IMG/VR virus record: IMGVR_UViG_3300034101_000883
Span: 1-33,556 of that record
Direction: 5' to 3' (one strand)
Length of the DNA: 33,556 bases
Source: a virus
Part shown: positions 6,129 through 11,952 of the stretch, one piece after another
Position numbering within the stretch: the first letter of the stretch is position 1
Layout: every line of letters starts with the position of its first letter
Notes under the pieces: model-generated
The model's database searches: none
Told to the model about the DNA's origin: nothing
What the model saw: the letters and a program-made list of their open reading frames with translations, nothing else
Position numbers and translations under genes: made by a program

Positions 6129-6968
6129 ATCTCCGCAGAAACAAGATATTCCCTCTTCGTTTTTGTCAAACATATCTGTCTGAGCCAAAGCATATTTGTG
6201 CATTTCTGCATAACTTGGGCGGTCTTTGCGGAACTTTGCTCCATCGCCATAGGTCTTGTTTGAACTATTGGCGTGAGCTTCCATCTTCATCCACCACAAA
6301 GCCCTTTCTGGCTTTTCTTGGATCAGGGACTGAATCTGGTGGGCTGGCTTTAAAAAGCACAAATCACAGTTCCCGTGCATCGTTACCCCGTTGTTGTTTG
6401 GCAATTTAAGGTCAAATGCATGGCTTTTCCAAAATGCTCCAACGTGTTCCTTTGTGATTCCTGCCGCCACTAATGGTGTTCTGCTTCGGTCAATCTTGGC
6501 TGCCCTTCTTTGCTCATCTGCTCGAATCCCCACCCAATCCATGTTTTCGTTGTGATGCCAACCCAAGGACTTCAAATAATGGTGAATTACCCGAATCTTC
6601 ATGTTGATTGTGCATATCCTGGCAACTGGATTTGGAAGATATGGCTTGCCGTTTTGGTTAATTGAGTCAAAGAAAGGCTCACCATTACGGCTTGCTGTTT
6701 CGTAAGTTACAACCTTAAACCGCTCTTTTGGCACTTCGTGGGCTTTGTACTCAAGCCAATTGATCTTGACACCCCAATTTTTTTCGCAAGCATGGACAAA
6801 CTCCAAAGTTTCCTCACATTCCTTGCCTGTATTTGCAAAACAGACAATTGCTTCGGGCGGGAGGCTCATGTCGTGAGCCTGTAGGATGCGGTAAAGCATA
6901 TAAGCCGATGTTCTACCTCCTGAGAAGCTGATACAAGTTGGCTCAATAATCTCAAATGGGTTGCTCAT
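6126..6968 (-). CDS. PAPS-reductase / PP-loop superfamily protein
   Basis: 280 residues from the ATG at 6968, which overlaps the RusA stop (ATGA). An ATP-pyrophosphatase loop SGGRTS is at residues 16-21 after a beta strand. Further blocks are CFANTGKE, IRADEQRRAA, and cysteine pairs CDLC and CFC near the C-terminus that could bind a metal or iron-sulfur cluster. The superfamily activates sulfate or sulfur-transfer substrates by adenylation. Phage members are common but their substrate is mostly unknown. Sulfur assimilation, tRNA thiolation or DNA modification are all possible. Confidence 0.85.
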   Translation of the reverse strand: MSNPFEIIEPTCISFSGGRTSAYMLYRILQAHDMSLPPEAIVCFANTGKECEETLEFVHACEKNWGVKINWLEYKAHEVPKERFKVVTYETASRNGEPFFDSINQNGKPYLPNPVARICTINMKIRVIHHYLKSLGWHHNENMDWVGIRADEQRRAAKIDRSRTPLVAAGITKEHVGAFWKSHAFDLKLPNNNGVTMHGNCDLCFLKPAHQIQSLIQEKPERALWWMKMEAHANSSNKTYGDGAKFRKDRPSYAEMHKYALAQTDMFDKNEEGISCFCGD

Positions 6969-7393
6969 TCCAAACACTCCTTAACGCAAACATCTACTCC
7001 TGAAACACTTGAATAAACCTTGGAAACATGGATATTCACGATCTGAGAATCATCCTTGTAAACAACTCCATTCATAGCGTCTTCTACACTTTTAAGCACA
7101 TTGGATGCGTCAGGCTTCTTAATTGGCTTCTCCAAGCCGTTTAAACAGGCTTCTATGCGCTTTTTAGGCAAAGACTTAGGGATTGGCGCACGAATGTACA
7201 AATACAGCGTTACAGGGGTTTCCAAAGGTTCGCTAGTTCCCATTGCTTCTATTGCGGCTTCTTTGATTAAAGTCTCATAGTTTCTTGTTTTGTCAGGGGT
7301 GTAAGTTTGGACAAAGTTTCCACGTTTGGCATACCTTGCTCTTTGTTTGCCAACAGGGTCAGCGTCAACCTTAAAAGTGACCATGAAGCTCAT
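6965..7393 (-). CDS. rusA: RusA-family Holliday junction resolvase
   Basis: 142 residues from the ATG at 7393, overlapping the methyltransferase stop as ATGA; an in-frame GTG upstream is less likely. It has the RusA pattern: DADPVGKQRAR near the start, YTPDKTRNYE, APIPKSLPKK, then KKPDASN...EDAMNGVVYKDDSQIV with Asp95, Asp105 and Asp114-115 as likely metal ligands. RusA enzymes cut four-way junctions symmetrically as dimers. With Erf and the SSB-like protein encoded at 11338-12197, it completes a phage recombination set. Confidence 0.9.
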   Translation of the reverse strand: MSFMVTFKVDADPVGKQRARYAKRGNFVQTYTPDKTRNYETLIKEAAIEAMGTSEPLETPVTLYLYIRAPIPKSLPKKRIEACLNGLEKPIKKPDASNVLKSVEDAMNGVVYKDDSQIVNIHVSKVYSSVSGVDVCVKECLE

Positions 7394-8298
7394 TTCAGGA
7401 TTCTCCAAGCTGTTGCTGCACACAAGGGGACTTGTCCATTGCCAATGGCTTTAAGTCTGTCCACCCTAGAGGCCACCCCATGAGCCACTCGACCCACGTT
7501 GGGTTCAGTTGACCACCATTTCCTGCTCCCATTAGCCGAGCCTCTTCGATTGTTGTGTTTTTGTTCAACAAATCCCAACTCCCACTCCCGCCACACATCC
7601 CCTTTGTCCGAGGTGTAGGCCAAGTTAGAACCGCTGTGCTGAGACTCGTTTGAGTGCCTTTCTTGCCCTCCCTGCGAATCTGTAGACCCTGCCTGGCCTC
7701 GCTGTGAACTGGTGTTGGCCACATTTCTTCCCTCTTTCTCAATGCTTTCCTGCTGTTGCTCCCACCATCTAATCCTGTCGTGTTGGGCGTGTGGAAGCTG
7801 TCCACGCCATTTGGCGACAATCCAGATTCTGTCCCTCTGATGGTTTGCGCCAACGTCTGCTGCTCCCAACACTCCCCATCTCGCATCAAACCCCATTGAG
7901 GCCAATTCTCCGAGAACAACTCCAAGTCCCCTAGAAGTGAGCATTGATGAGTTTTCCACAAACACATATCTTGGTCGTATTTCACGAATGACCCTTGCCA
8001 TTTCTCGCCACATCCCGCTTCGCTCTCCTTCAATTCCGACTCCTTTTCCTGCGGCTGAGATGTCTTGGCATGGAAATCCTCCAGAAACAACGTCAACAAT
8101 TCCTCTCCACGGCTTTCCATCAAAGGTTTGAACGTCATCCCAAATCGGGAAAGGCGGGAGAAGCCCGTCATTTTGTCGGGCGACAAGTACGCTTGCTGGG
8201 TATTGCTCCCATTCAACGGCACAGACTGTTCGCCATCCAAGGAGATGTCCCCCAAGTATTCCTCCACCAGCACCTGCGAATAAAGCCAACTCATTCAA
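7390..8298 (-). CDS. C5-cytosine DNA methyltransferase
   Basis: 302 residues with the standard motifs: I (FAGAGGG, residues 7-13), IV (GGFPCQDIS, catalytic Cys77), VI (ENS, 115-117), VIII (QRDRIW, 154-159) and X (GNGQVP, near 286-291). It transfers a methyl group from S-adenosylmethionine to cytosine, probably shielding phage DNA from host restriction. The variable target-recognition region (about 165-265) is Gln/Ser/Asn-rich. The only start available before motif I is TTG at 8298, four bases after GAAGGA. An ATG four bases further on opens a different frame that stays open along almost the whole gene. Confidence 0.93.
   Translation of the reverse strand: MNELALFAGAGGGILGGHLLGWRTVCAVEWEQYPASVLVARQNDGLLPPFPIWDDVQTFDGKPWRGIVDVVSGGFPCQDISAAGKGVGIEGERSGMWREMARVIREIRPRYVFVENSSMLTSRGLGVVLGELASMGFDARWGVLGAADVGANHQRDRIWIVAKWRGQLPHAQHDRIRWWEQQQESIEKEGRNVANTSSQRGQAGSTDSQGGQERHSNESQHSGSNLAYTSDKGDVWREWELGFVEQKHNNRRGSANGSRKWWSTEPNVGRVAHGVASRVDRLKAIGNGQVPLCAATAWRILK
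7395..8294 (-). CDS. Possible overprinted gene inside the methyltransferase gene
   Basis: A 299-codon open frame in the +1 frame of the methyltransferase gene. Its ATG at 8294 overlaps the upstream stop as ATGA, like most junctions in this operon, and lies eight bases after GAAGGA. The product contains WPTP twice, FSENWPQWGLMRDGECW and LNPTWVEWLMGWPLGWTDL. These motifs also occur in database phage proteins, but conservation could be a by-product of methyltransferase codons read out of frame. Real translation is unproven. Confidence 0.35.
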   Translation of the reverse strand: MSWLYSQVLVEEYLGDISLDGEQSVPLNGSNTQQAYLSPDKMTGFSRLSRFGMTFKPLMESRGEELLTLFLEDFHAKTSQPQEKESELKESEAGCGEKWQGSFVKYDQDMCLWKTHQCSLLGDLELFSENWPQWGLMRDGECWEQQTLAQTIRGTESGLSPNGVDSFHTPNTTGLDGGSNSRKALRKREEMWPTPVHSEARQGLQIRREGKKGTQTSLSTAVLTWPTPRTKGMCGGSGSWDLLNKNTTIEEARLMGAGNGGQLNPTWVEWLMGWPLGWTDLKPLAMDKSPCVQQQLGES

Positions 8299-8503
8299 TT
8301 TGTCCTTCTTTCATTTGACGCATATAAAACCTGACCCGATCTCTTGCTCCAGTTCCATAGATTCTTTCGCAACGCTCAAGCCTGGCACGAACAAAATCGT
8401 TATCTCTGTTTGTTTGCCAAGTTCGGAATATTTCCCTTGCTTCGGCTTTCTCAAGAACAACTCTGTCGCCCTCATTGGATATGTTTTTTCGGCTGTATGC
8501 CAT
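8291..8503 (-). CDS. Small basic conserved phage protein
   Basis: 70 residues, rich in Arg and Glu (EKAEAREIFRTWQTNRDNDF; RLERCERIYGTGARDRVRFY). The pattern looks like a conserved small phage protein of unknown function. It ends in an ATGA that opens the frame overprinted on the methyltransferase, and in TTGAATGA overall the methyltransferase TTG also falls here. A nucleic-acid-binding role is plausible from charge alone. Confidence 0.75.
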   Translation of the reverse strand: MAYSRKNISNEGDRVVLEKAEAREIFRTWQTNRDNDFVRARLERCERIYGTGARDRVRFYMRQMKEGQIE

Positions 8504-8509
8504 AGGTGT

Positions 8510-8617
8510 TTACTCTAGGTCGCCAGTAAGCTCTAAGGCTTTGTTTATCAGATGAAGTGGAAAGGGGACTCCATCTTTTACTTTGTCTAACAGGATGTGG
8601 GCTTGGTAGTGGCTCAA
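8510..8617 (-). CDS. 35-residue phage protein with TTG start
   Basis: The TTG at 8617 overlaps the upstream stop (TTGA) and follows a strong AAGGAG eight bases upstream. The product, SHYQAHILLDKVKDGVPFPL then HLINKALELTGDLE, looks like a compact helical peptide ending in the LTGDL motif I associate with tiny phage proteins. The strong ribosome site argues that it is real. Function unknown. Confidence 0.55.
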   Translation of the reverse strand: MSHYQAHILLDKVKDGVPFPLHLINKALELTGDLE

Positions 8618-8850
8618 AATATCTGCTCCTTGTCGTCATACCACTGAGCAACAGTTTTCACCTTCAGTTCAGGTAAATCAGGAAAAATGCGTTTCTTTTT
8701 TGGTGCGTCATTAGCCCATTGGTGCTTTGAGCATTTAGGCTTATCGCCATCAGCCCTGACAGACCATAAGTACCCACATCCATCAACTGAGCAATATGTT
8801 GAATATTCAAAGTCATCTTTTTGTTTTGCGTCTGGTTTAGCGAATGTCAT
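8614..8850 (-). CDS. Zinc-ribbon-like phage protein
   Basis: 78 residues. Cysteines in CSVDGCG (residues 20 and 25) and a later CSKH (Cys40, His43) could form a zinc site. The rest is basic and polar, ending in AQWYDDKEQIF. It overlaps the replication gene upstream by ATGA and precedes the 35-residue gene. Likely a nucleic-acid or protein adaptor in the replication operon; no enzymatic motif. Confidence 0.7.
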   Translation of the reverse strand: MTFAKPDAKQKDDFEYSTYCSVDGCGYLWSVRADGDKPKCSKHQWANDAPKKKRIFPDLPELKVKTVAQWYDDKEQIF

Positions 8851-9647
8851 TTTGCGTATTTCCCATCAATAATTTTTGCGAAGTTTGTGGCATTTATAAT
8901 CCACTCCAAATCTGGCAACCAAGTTCTGTCTTTGGTTTTAAATCCGTTCGCCAATGAAGAATCATTTGCTATGTAGCCAAAGAATGAGTCCCACCACTTC
9001 AACCCATCTTCTTTAGTTTTGTAGCCTTCAGGAGAGTAGTTGGATGGCTTGGCAGCTTGAATCCATCTAGACTTTAAAACTACCTTCCGATTACCTTCCC
9101 AAACTCTTGGCTGAGTTAAGTGTGGCAAATGCTTTTTGTAAAGCAAAAGAATATCTTGATGTGGGCAAGTTGGCAGACCCTCTGCCGACAAAGATACTTT
9201 AGTATCTTGTTTCTTAATTGAAGATATAGGTGAAGGTGAAGGTGAAGGTGATGTGCTATCTGCCGAGCATACCTCCGAGTATGCTTCATCTATGCTTGGA
9301 GCATTTTTATCCTTCCATCTAGCTTCAGCACCAGCTTTCCCACGATTAACATTTACTTGTTTATTGTGTTGAGCTTTAACCATCTCTGATTCAATTCGAG
9401 GTTGAATCCATAAACCGTCTTCTACTTGAAAGAATGCTTTAAGCATAGTCCGAGCATTACTCCAAGCATCAGGAGACAGTTTTGTTATCTGTGCAAGAAC
9501 TTGGTCATTGTCAGGCGGTGCGCCATTTTTCCAATAATCCATGATAAGCAACAGGTATGCACCATGCTGTTCTGTGGTCAACCTTGAGGTTGCAGAAAGG
9601 TAATCCGCTATGTATAGCGGCATCCAAATGTCGACTTTGGTAGCCAT
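8847..9647 (-). CDS. DUF1376-domain replication protein
   Basis: 266 residues. Residues about 6-90 match the DUF1376 (YdaU-like) domain: WMPLYIADYLSATSRLTTEQ, HGAYLLLIMDYW, and a later LWIQPRIESEM. A basic linker (KAGAEARWK), an (SP)4 repeat, and a C-terminal domain ending in a WLPDLEWIINATNFAKIIDG motif follow. That C-terminal pattern is common in phage replication initiators or helicase-loader-like proteins. With no phage polymerase in the window, it probably recruits host replication machinery. It is the first large gene after the strong promoter at 9747-9775. Its DNA contains repeats that may be an origin. Confidence 0.75.
   Translation of the reverse strand: MATKVDIWMPLYIADYLSATSRLTTEQHGAYLLLIMDYWKNGAPPDNDQVLAQITKLSPDAWSNARTMLKAFFQVEDGLWIQPRIESEMVKAQHNKQVNVNRGKAGAEARWKDKNAPSIDEAYSEVCSADSTSPSPSPSPISSIKKQDTKVSLSAEGLPTCPHQDILLLYKKHLPHLTQPRVWEGNRKVVLKSRWIQAAKPSNYSPEGYKTKEDGLKWWDSFFGYIANDSSLANGFKTKDRTWLPDLEWIINATNFAKIIDGKYAK
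9191..9208. repeat. 18-base perfect palindrome inside the replication gene
   Basis: AAGATAC-TTTA-GTATCTT, a perfect 7+7 inverted repeat in the linker-coding part of the DUF1376 gene. It lies next to the hexamer repeat at 9229. Confidence 0.6.
9229..9252. repeat. Hexanucleotide tandem repeat
   Basis: GGTGAA three times followed by GGTGAT. On the coding strand this gives four Ser-Pro pairs, a flexible linker. It is in-frame, so changes in copy number would alter linker length without shifting the frame. Confidence 0.75.
9266..9469. repeat. Phased AGCAT/ATGCT repeat clusters, candidate origin
   Basis: Eight AGCAT or ATGCT sites in two clusters: 9266, 9281, 9292, 9300 and 9434, 9442, 9453, 9465 (start positions). 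Same-orientation neighbours are 11-12 bases apart. The clusters include two perfect inverted repeats, AGCATAC-N6-GTATGCT (9266-9285) and ATGCTT-T-AAGCAT (9434-9446). Phages such as lambda carry iterons inside the initiator gene, so this is a candidate origin. It is unproven. Confidence 0.35.
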
Positions 9648-9672
9648 AATTTTCCCGCTTTTTAAACCACCC

Positions 9673-9723
9673 TTAGAAGGAATTGCCAGCAGGAGAAGGG
9701 TTAACTCTTTTCGGTGCGCTCAT
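9673..9723 (-). CDS. Possible leader peptide of the replication operon
   Basis: A 16-codon frame (MSAPKRVNPSPAGNSF) between the promoter and the DUF1376 gene. AGGTG stands seven bases before the ATG. The ATG sits in the loop of an inverted repeat (9713-9734), so its translation might be switched by folding. Very short; low confidence. Confidence 0.25.
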   Translation of the reverse strand: MSAPKRVNPSPAGNSF

Positions 9724-9734
9724 GACTTCGCACC
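9713..9734. promoter_or_regulatory. Inverted repeat in the replication-operon leader
   Basis: GGTGCG-N10-CGCACC, a perfect 6+6 repeat about 13 bases downstream of the -10 element. It could be an operator over the transcript start or an RNA hairpin. The wHTH protein encoded just upstream is a natural candidate for binding it. Confidence 0.5.
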
Positions 9735-9746
9735 TAGCTGGATTCC

Positions 9747-9775
9747 ATAATATCAAAACAATTCTACTTTGTAAA
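9747..9775 (-). promoter_or_regulatory. Strong leftward sigma70 promoter for the replication operon
   Basis: -35 TTTACA (9775-9770), 17-base spacer, -10 TATTAT (9752-9747); each box matches five of six. It starts directly after the stop of the wHTH gene and drives the genes from 9647 leftward. Confidence 0.75.
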
Positions 9776-10141
9776 TCAAATAAATTGATTATTTGTGATT
9801 TCTTTCACAGGTTTTGGTCTGCCAAGCAATCGTTTAGCTTGTGCATTCATCACCGCATACTCTGATTTACTAAAGATACCTTTGGCGTTTCTGATGTCAA
9901 AAGGGTTCAGCAAGCAGCGAGTTTCGTCTTTTGGCTTGCTTTCAATCAGGTGGTCTGCAAGGGTGTACCTAGCTACTCTGTAGCGACCAACCTTAACCTC
10001 TTCTGTCGTTAGCTCACCTTTGTATCTTAACTTCTTAGCTGTGGACAGCACAGAGGATTTAGGCATCCCTGTTAAATCACAGACTTCTTGTGAAGTAAGT
10101 GGCCCATTCTGTAGAGCTTTAATGATCATGGCTTGAGTCAT
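9776..10141 (-). CDS. Winged helix-turn-helix DNA-binding protein
   Basis: 121 residues. The N-terminal 60 residues form a likely winged HTH: helix MIIKALQNG, then PLTSQEVCDLTGMPKSSVLS as helix-turn-recognition helix, and a wing (VGRYRVARYTL). The C-terminal half is basic (AQAKRLLGRPKPVKE). It resembles small phage regulators or replication-accessory proteins. It lies directly before the replication promoter and its own start overlaps the upstream gene (ATGA), so it may control the operon, perhaps through the repeat at 9713-9734. Target is inferred. Confidence 0.75.
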   Translation of the reverse strand: MTQAMIIKALQNGPLTSQEVCDLTGMPKSSVLSTAKKLRYKGELTTEEVKVGRYRVARYTLADHLIESKPKDETRCLLNPFDIRNAKGIFSKSEYAVMNAQAKRLLGRPKPVKEITNNQFI

Positions 10142-10317
10142 TTGAAAAGGTTCTCCAAATTGATTTTGCGGTTTAGATGTAGTTCTAGCGTTCTAGCAAG
10201 CAAGGCGGTCATAGAGGCATCTAAGTCCTCAGGATCGGTTGTGTAAGCATCTGCCATTGTTTGAGAGTACCCAAGCAAGGCTTCAGCGCATCTTTGTTCA
10301 AGTATTTCAACGTGCAT
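10138..10317 (-). CDS. 59-residue helical protein
   Basis: Starts at ATG 10317 and ends in an ATGA overlap with the wHTH gene. The product MHVEILEQRCAEALLGYSQT... is helical and acidic, with no recognised family. There is no Shine-Dalgarno site (the upstream coding strand is pyrimidine-rich), so the start is less certain than the frame. It is the first gene of the long leftward operon. Confidence 0.55.
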   Translation of the reverse strand: MHVEILEQRCAEALLGYSQTMADAYTTDPEDLDASMTALLARTLELHLNRKINLENLFK

Positions 10318-10342
10318 AAGAAGAAGGAAGTAGGTAGAAGGG

Positions 10343-10356
10343 CTATTAGTTAATAG
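10343..10356. promoter_or_regulatory. Palindrome CTATTA-GT-TAATAG
   Basis: A perfect 6+6 palindrome between the predicted leftward transcript start (about 10363) and the first leftward gene. Good shape for a dimer operator. Confidence 0.4.
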
Positions 10357-10369
10357 GACAAGTCTTTTC

Positions 10370-10397
10370 AGATTAGCATAGAAAAAAGTGCTGTCTA
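10370..10397 (-). promoter_or_regulatory. Candidate leftward promoter for the 10317 gene
   Basis: -35 TAGACA (10397-10392, five of six), 16-base spacer, -10 TAATCT (10375-10370, three of six but with the key T, A and final T). The TAGGG-type repeat at 10399-10412 is one base upstream. Confidence 0.4.
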
Positions 10398-10398
10398 T

Positions 10399-10412
10399 TA
10401 GGGTTTATCCTA
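10399..10412. promoter_or_regulatory. Inverted repeat TAGGG-N4-TCCTA next to a -35
   Basis: TAGGGTTTATCCTA, with one mismatch to a perfect repeat. It sits one base upstream of the leftward -35, as in the other TAGGG boxes. Confidence 0.45.
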
Positions 10413-10429
10413 GTACAAAAGGCTAAAAA

Positions 10430-10468
10430 GGTGTGGCACATTAGCGGTGTGGGCAAATAGTAACCCAC
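10430..10468. repeat. Direct and inverted repeats before the rightward operon
   Basis: GGTGTGGCA (10430-10438) is followed 16 bases on by GGTGTGGGCA (10446-10455). GTGGG (10449-10453) also pairs with CCCAC (10464-10468). No good rightward sigma70 promoter is visible, so this may be where a regulator controls the 10486 operon. Confidence 0.35.
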
Positions 10469-10485
10469 GTTCAACAGGAGTGAAT

Positions 10486-10686
10486 ATGCCGATTCTTAAT
10501 GGAAAAAAGGTCATAGACCTAGAAGTAGATGGGGTAGACAGCAGAGATTATCCAGACTTCTGTGATGCCTACTTTTCAGGTGGATGCTATGAAGATGGAA
10601 CACCATTGACAGAAGATGAGTTAAACAAGCTCACCGATCTAGCAGGTGATGTTCTTTGGGAAATGGCTTTTGATAGGCTCACATGA
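10486..10686 (+). CDS. Small acidic phage protein
   Basis: 66 residues from the ATG at 10486, preceded by AACAGGAGTGAAT, the usual ribosome site of this genome; an in-frame GTG at 10447 lacks one. The protein is acidic, with GVDSRDYPDFCDAYFSGGCY and a helical C-terminus. No function known. It opens the rightward recombination operon and overlaps the next gene by ATGA. Confidence 0.75.
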   Translation: MPILNGKKVIDLEVDGVDSRDYPDFCDAYFSGGCYEDGTPLTEDELNKLTDLAGDVLWEMAFDRLT

Positions 10687-10865
10687 AAACACTATTTCAG
10701 ACCTATTTGGAAGAGTTCTCTGACATTAAATACTGTCCTTATTGCCTGACAATCAAGGGAAACAGAATAGTTTGCTGCCAAGAAGCAGACTTTATCGAGT
10801 TCAAGGAATTAGACCTTGACCAACAAACACAAATCATTGATCAAGAGTTAAACGATAATTTTTAA
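10683..10865 (+). CDS. Small cysteine-rich protein
   Basis: 60 residues, ATGA-coupled to the gene before it. CPYC (about residues 18-21) and a later CC pair (31-32) could form a zinc site. The C-terminal half is an acidic helix (FIEFKELDLDQQTQIIDQEL). No family recognised. Confidence 0.7.
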   Translation: MKTLFQTYLEEFSDIKYCPYCLTIKGNRIVCCQEADFIEFKELDLDQQTQIIDQELNDNF

Positions 10866-10875
10866 AGGAGTGAAT

Positions 10876-11328
10876 ATGTCAGACTGCATTCTTTGGACAA
10901 AAGCTAAAGCTGGAAACGGCTATGGCGTTACATCTCAAAATGGTAAGCAAGTTTATGCACACAGAGTTGTAGCATCAAAAGTATTTGGGGATATTCCAAA
11001 AGGAATGGTTGTTGCTCATAGGTGCGATACACCATCTTGCGTCAATCCAGATCACTTGTTTATTTGCACTCAAAAGGAAAATCTTGCCGATATGAAGCGT
11101 AAAAATAGGGGTGCAAAAGGCGATAGACACGGCTTAAGATTGCATCCCCAGTGTTCAGCAAAAGGAGAGCGAGTTGCGAATAGTAAATTGACAGAAAAGC
11201 AGATACATGAAATTAGAGGAATGTATGTCCCTGGTGTCGTTACCTTAGTAAGCATTAGTGAAAAGTTTGGGGTTGCTTTCCAAACAATAAGCAAAATAGT
11301 TAATAAATCTTCTTGGAAACATATTTAA
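10876..11328 (+). CDS. HNH homing-type endonuclease
   Basis: 150 residues from the ATG at 10876 with AAAGGAGTGAAT ahead of it. The HNH core is AHRVVASKVFG, VVAHRCDTPSCVNPDHLFIC and ENLADM (about residues 35-75), typical of phage HNH_3 nucleases. A C-terminal helix-turn-helix follows (SISEKFGVAFQTISKIVN), probably for site recognition. Such genes are often mobile and free-standing, inserting between essential genes. Here it lies between the small genes and Erf. Confidence 0.88.
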   Translation: MSDCILWTKAKAGNGYGVTSQNGKQVYAHRVVASKVFGDIPKGMVVAHRCDTPSCVNPDHLFICTQKENLADMKRKNRGAKGDRHGLRLHPQCSAKGERVANSKLTEKQIHEIRGMYVPGVVTLVSISEKFGVAFQTISKIVNKSSWKHI

Positions 11329-11337
11329 GGAAAAATT

Positions 11338-11952
11338 ATGGGTGTTCATAAAAAACTAATGGATGCAAGAATTCACTTGCAACACGCGCCTCTCAAAAAG
11401 TCAGGACACAACAAGTTTGCAGGGTATTCCTACTTTGAGCTTGGTGATTTCTTGCCAACAATCAATTCAATCTTCTATAAGATTGGTTTATGCGGTGTTG
11501 TTTCGTTTGATAAAGAACTAGCAACATTGACTATCACAGACACAGAAGATGGATCTGAGATCAAATTGACAAGCCCTATGGCAGAAGCAAACCTAAAGGG
11601 ATGTCATCCTATCCAGAATCTTGGTGCAGTAGAAACGTATACCAGGCGTTATCTTTGGGTTTCTGCAATGGAGATTGTTGAGCATGATGCTTTAGACTCC
11701 TCTGCTCCACTTAAAGAGGAGAAAGTTGTCATCACTCCTACTCAGGGTGCAACAGACAATATTCCTCCAGAGGAATTACAGTACTTGCAAGAGATGGCAG
11801 TCGATTTGATTGCGATGTGTGAGCAAGGTGATCCCAAGTCAGCTTGGGAGAAGTTAGAGGGAGAGAACCTAGACGATCAACAAAAGATTGCCTTGTGGAC
11901 ACTCCTACCAAGTAAAGTAAGAAGTGCGTTAAAGAAAGCGAAGGAAATGTGA
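11338..11952 (+). CDS. erf: Erf-family single-strand annealing protein
   Basis: 204 residues. The Erf signature is clear: KKSGHNKFAGYSYFELGDFL (about residues 20-39), QNLGAVETYTRRYLWVSAME and IVEHDALD. The C-terminal part (about 135-204) is a separate helical domain. Erf proteins anneal complementary single strands in phage recombination and genome circularisation. It is followed by an SSB-like gene, and RusA is encoded in the leftward operon. Confidence 0.92.
   Translation: MGVHKKLMDARIHLQHAPLKKSGHNKFAGYSYFELGDFLPTINSIFYKIGLCGVVSFDKELATLTITDTEDGSEIKLTSPMAEANLKGCHPIQNLGAVETYTRRYLWVSAMEIVEHDALDSSAPLKEEKVVITPTQGATDNIPPEELQYLQEMAVDLIAMCEQGDPKSAWEKLEGENLDDQQKIALWTLLPSKVRSALKKAKEM

Noticed and set aside
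7937-8318. Several rightward frames across the methyltransferase gene
   Set aside because: No ribosome sites and no recognisable product; they mirror the coding strand.
9229-9297. CRISPR-like array
   Set aside because: Repeats are 6 bases and 5-7 bases, not spaced as repeat-spacer units; no cas genes.
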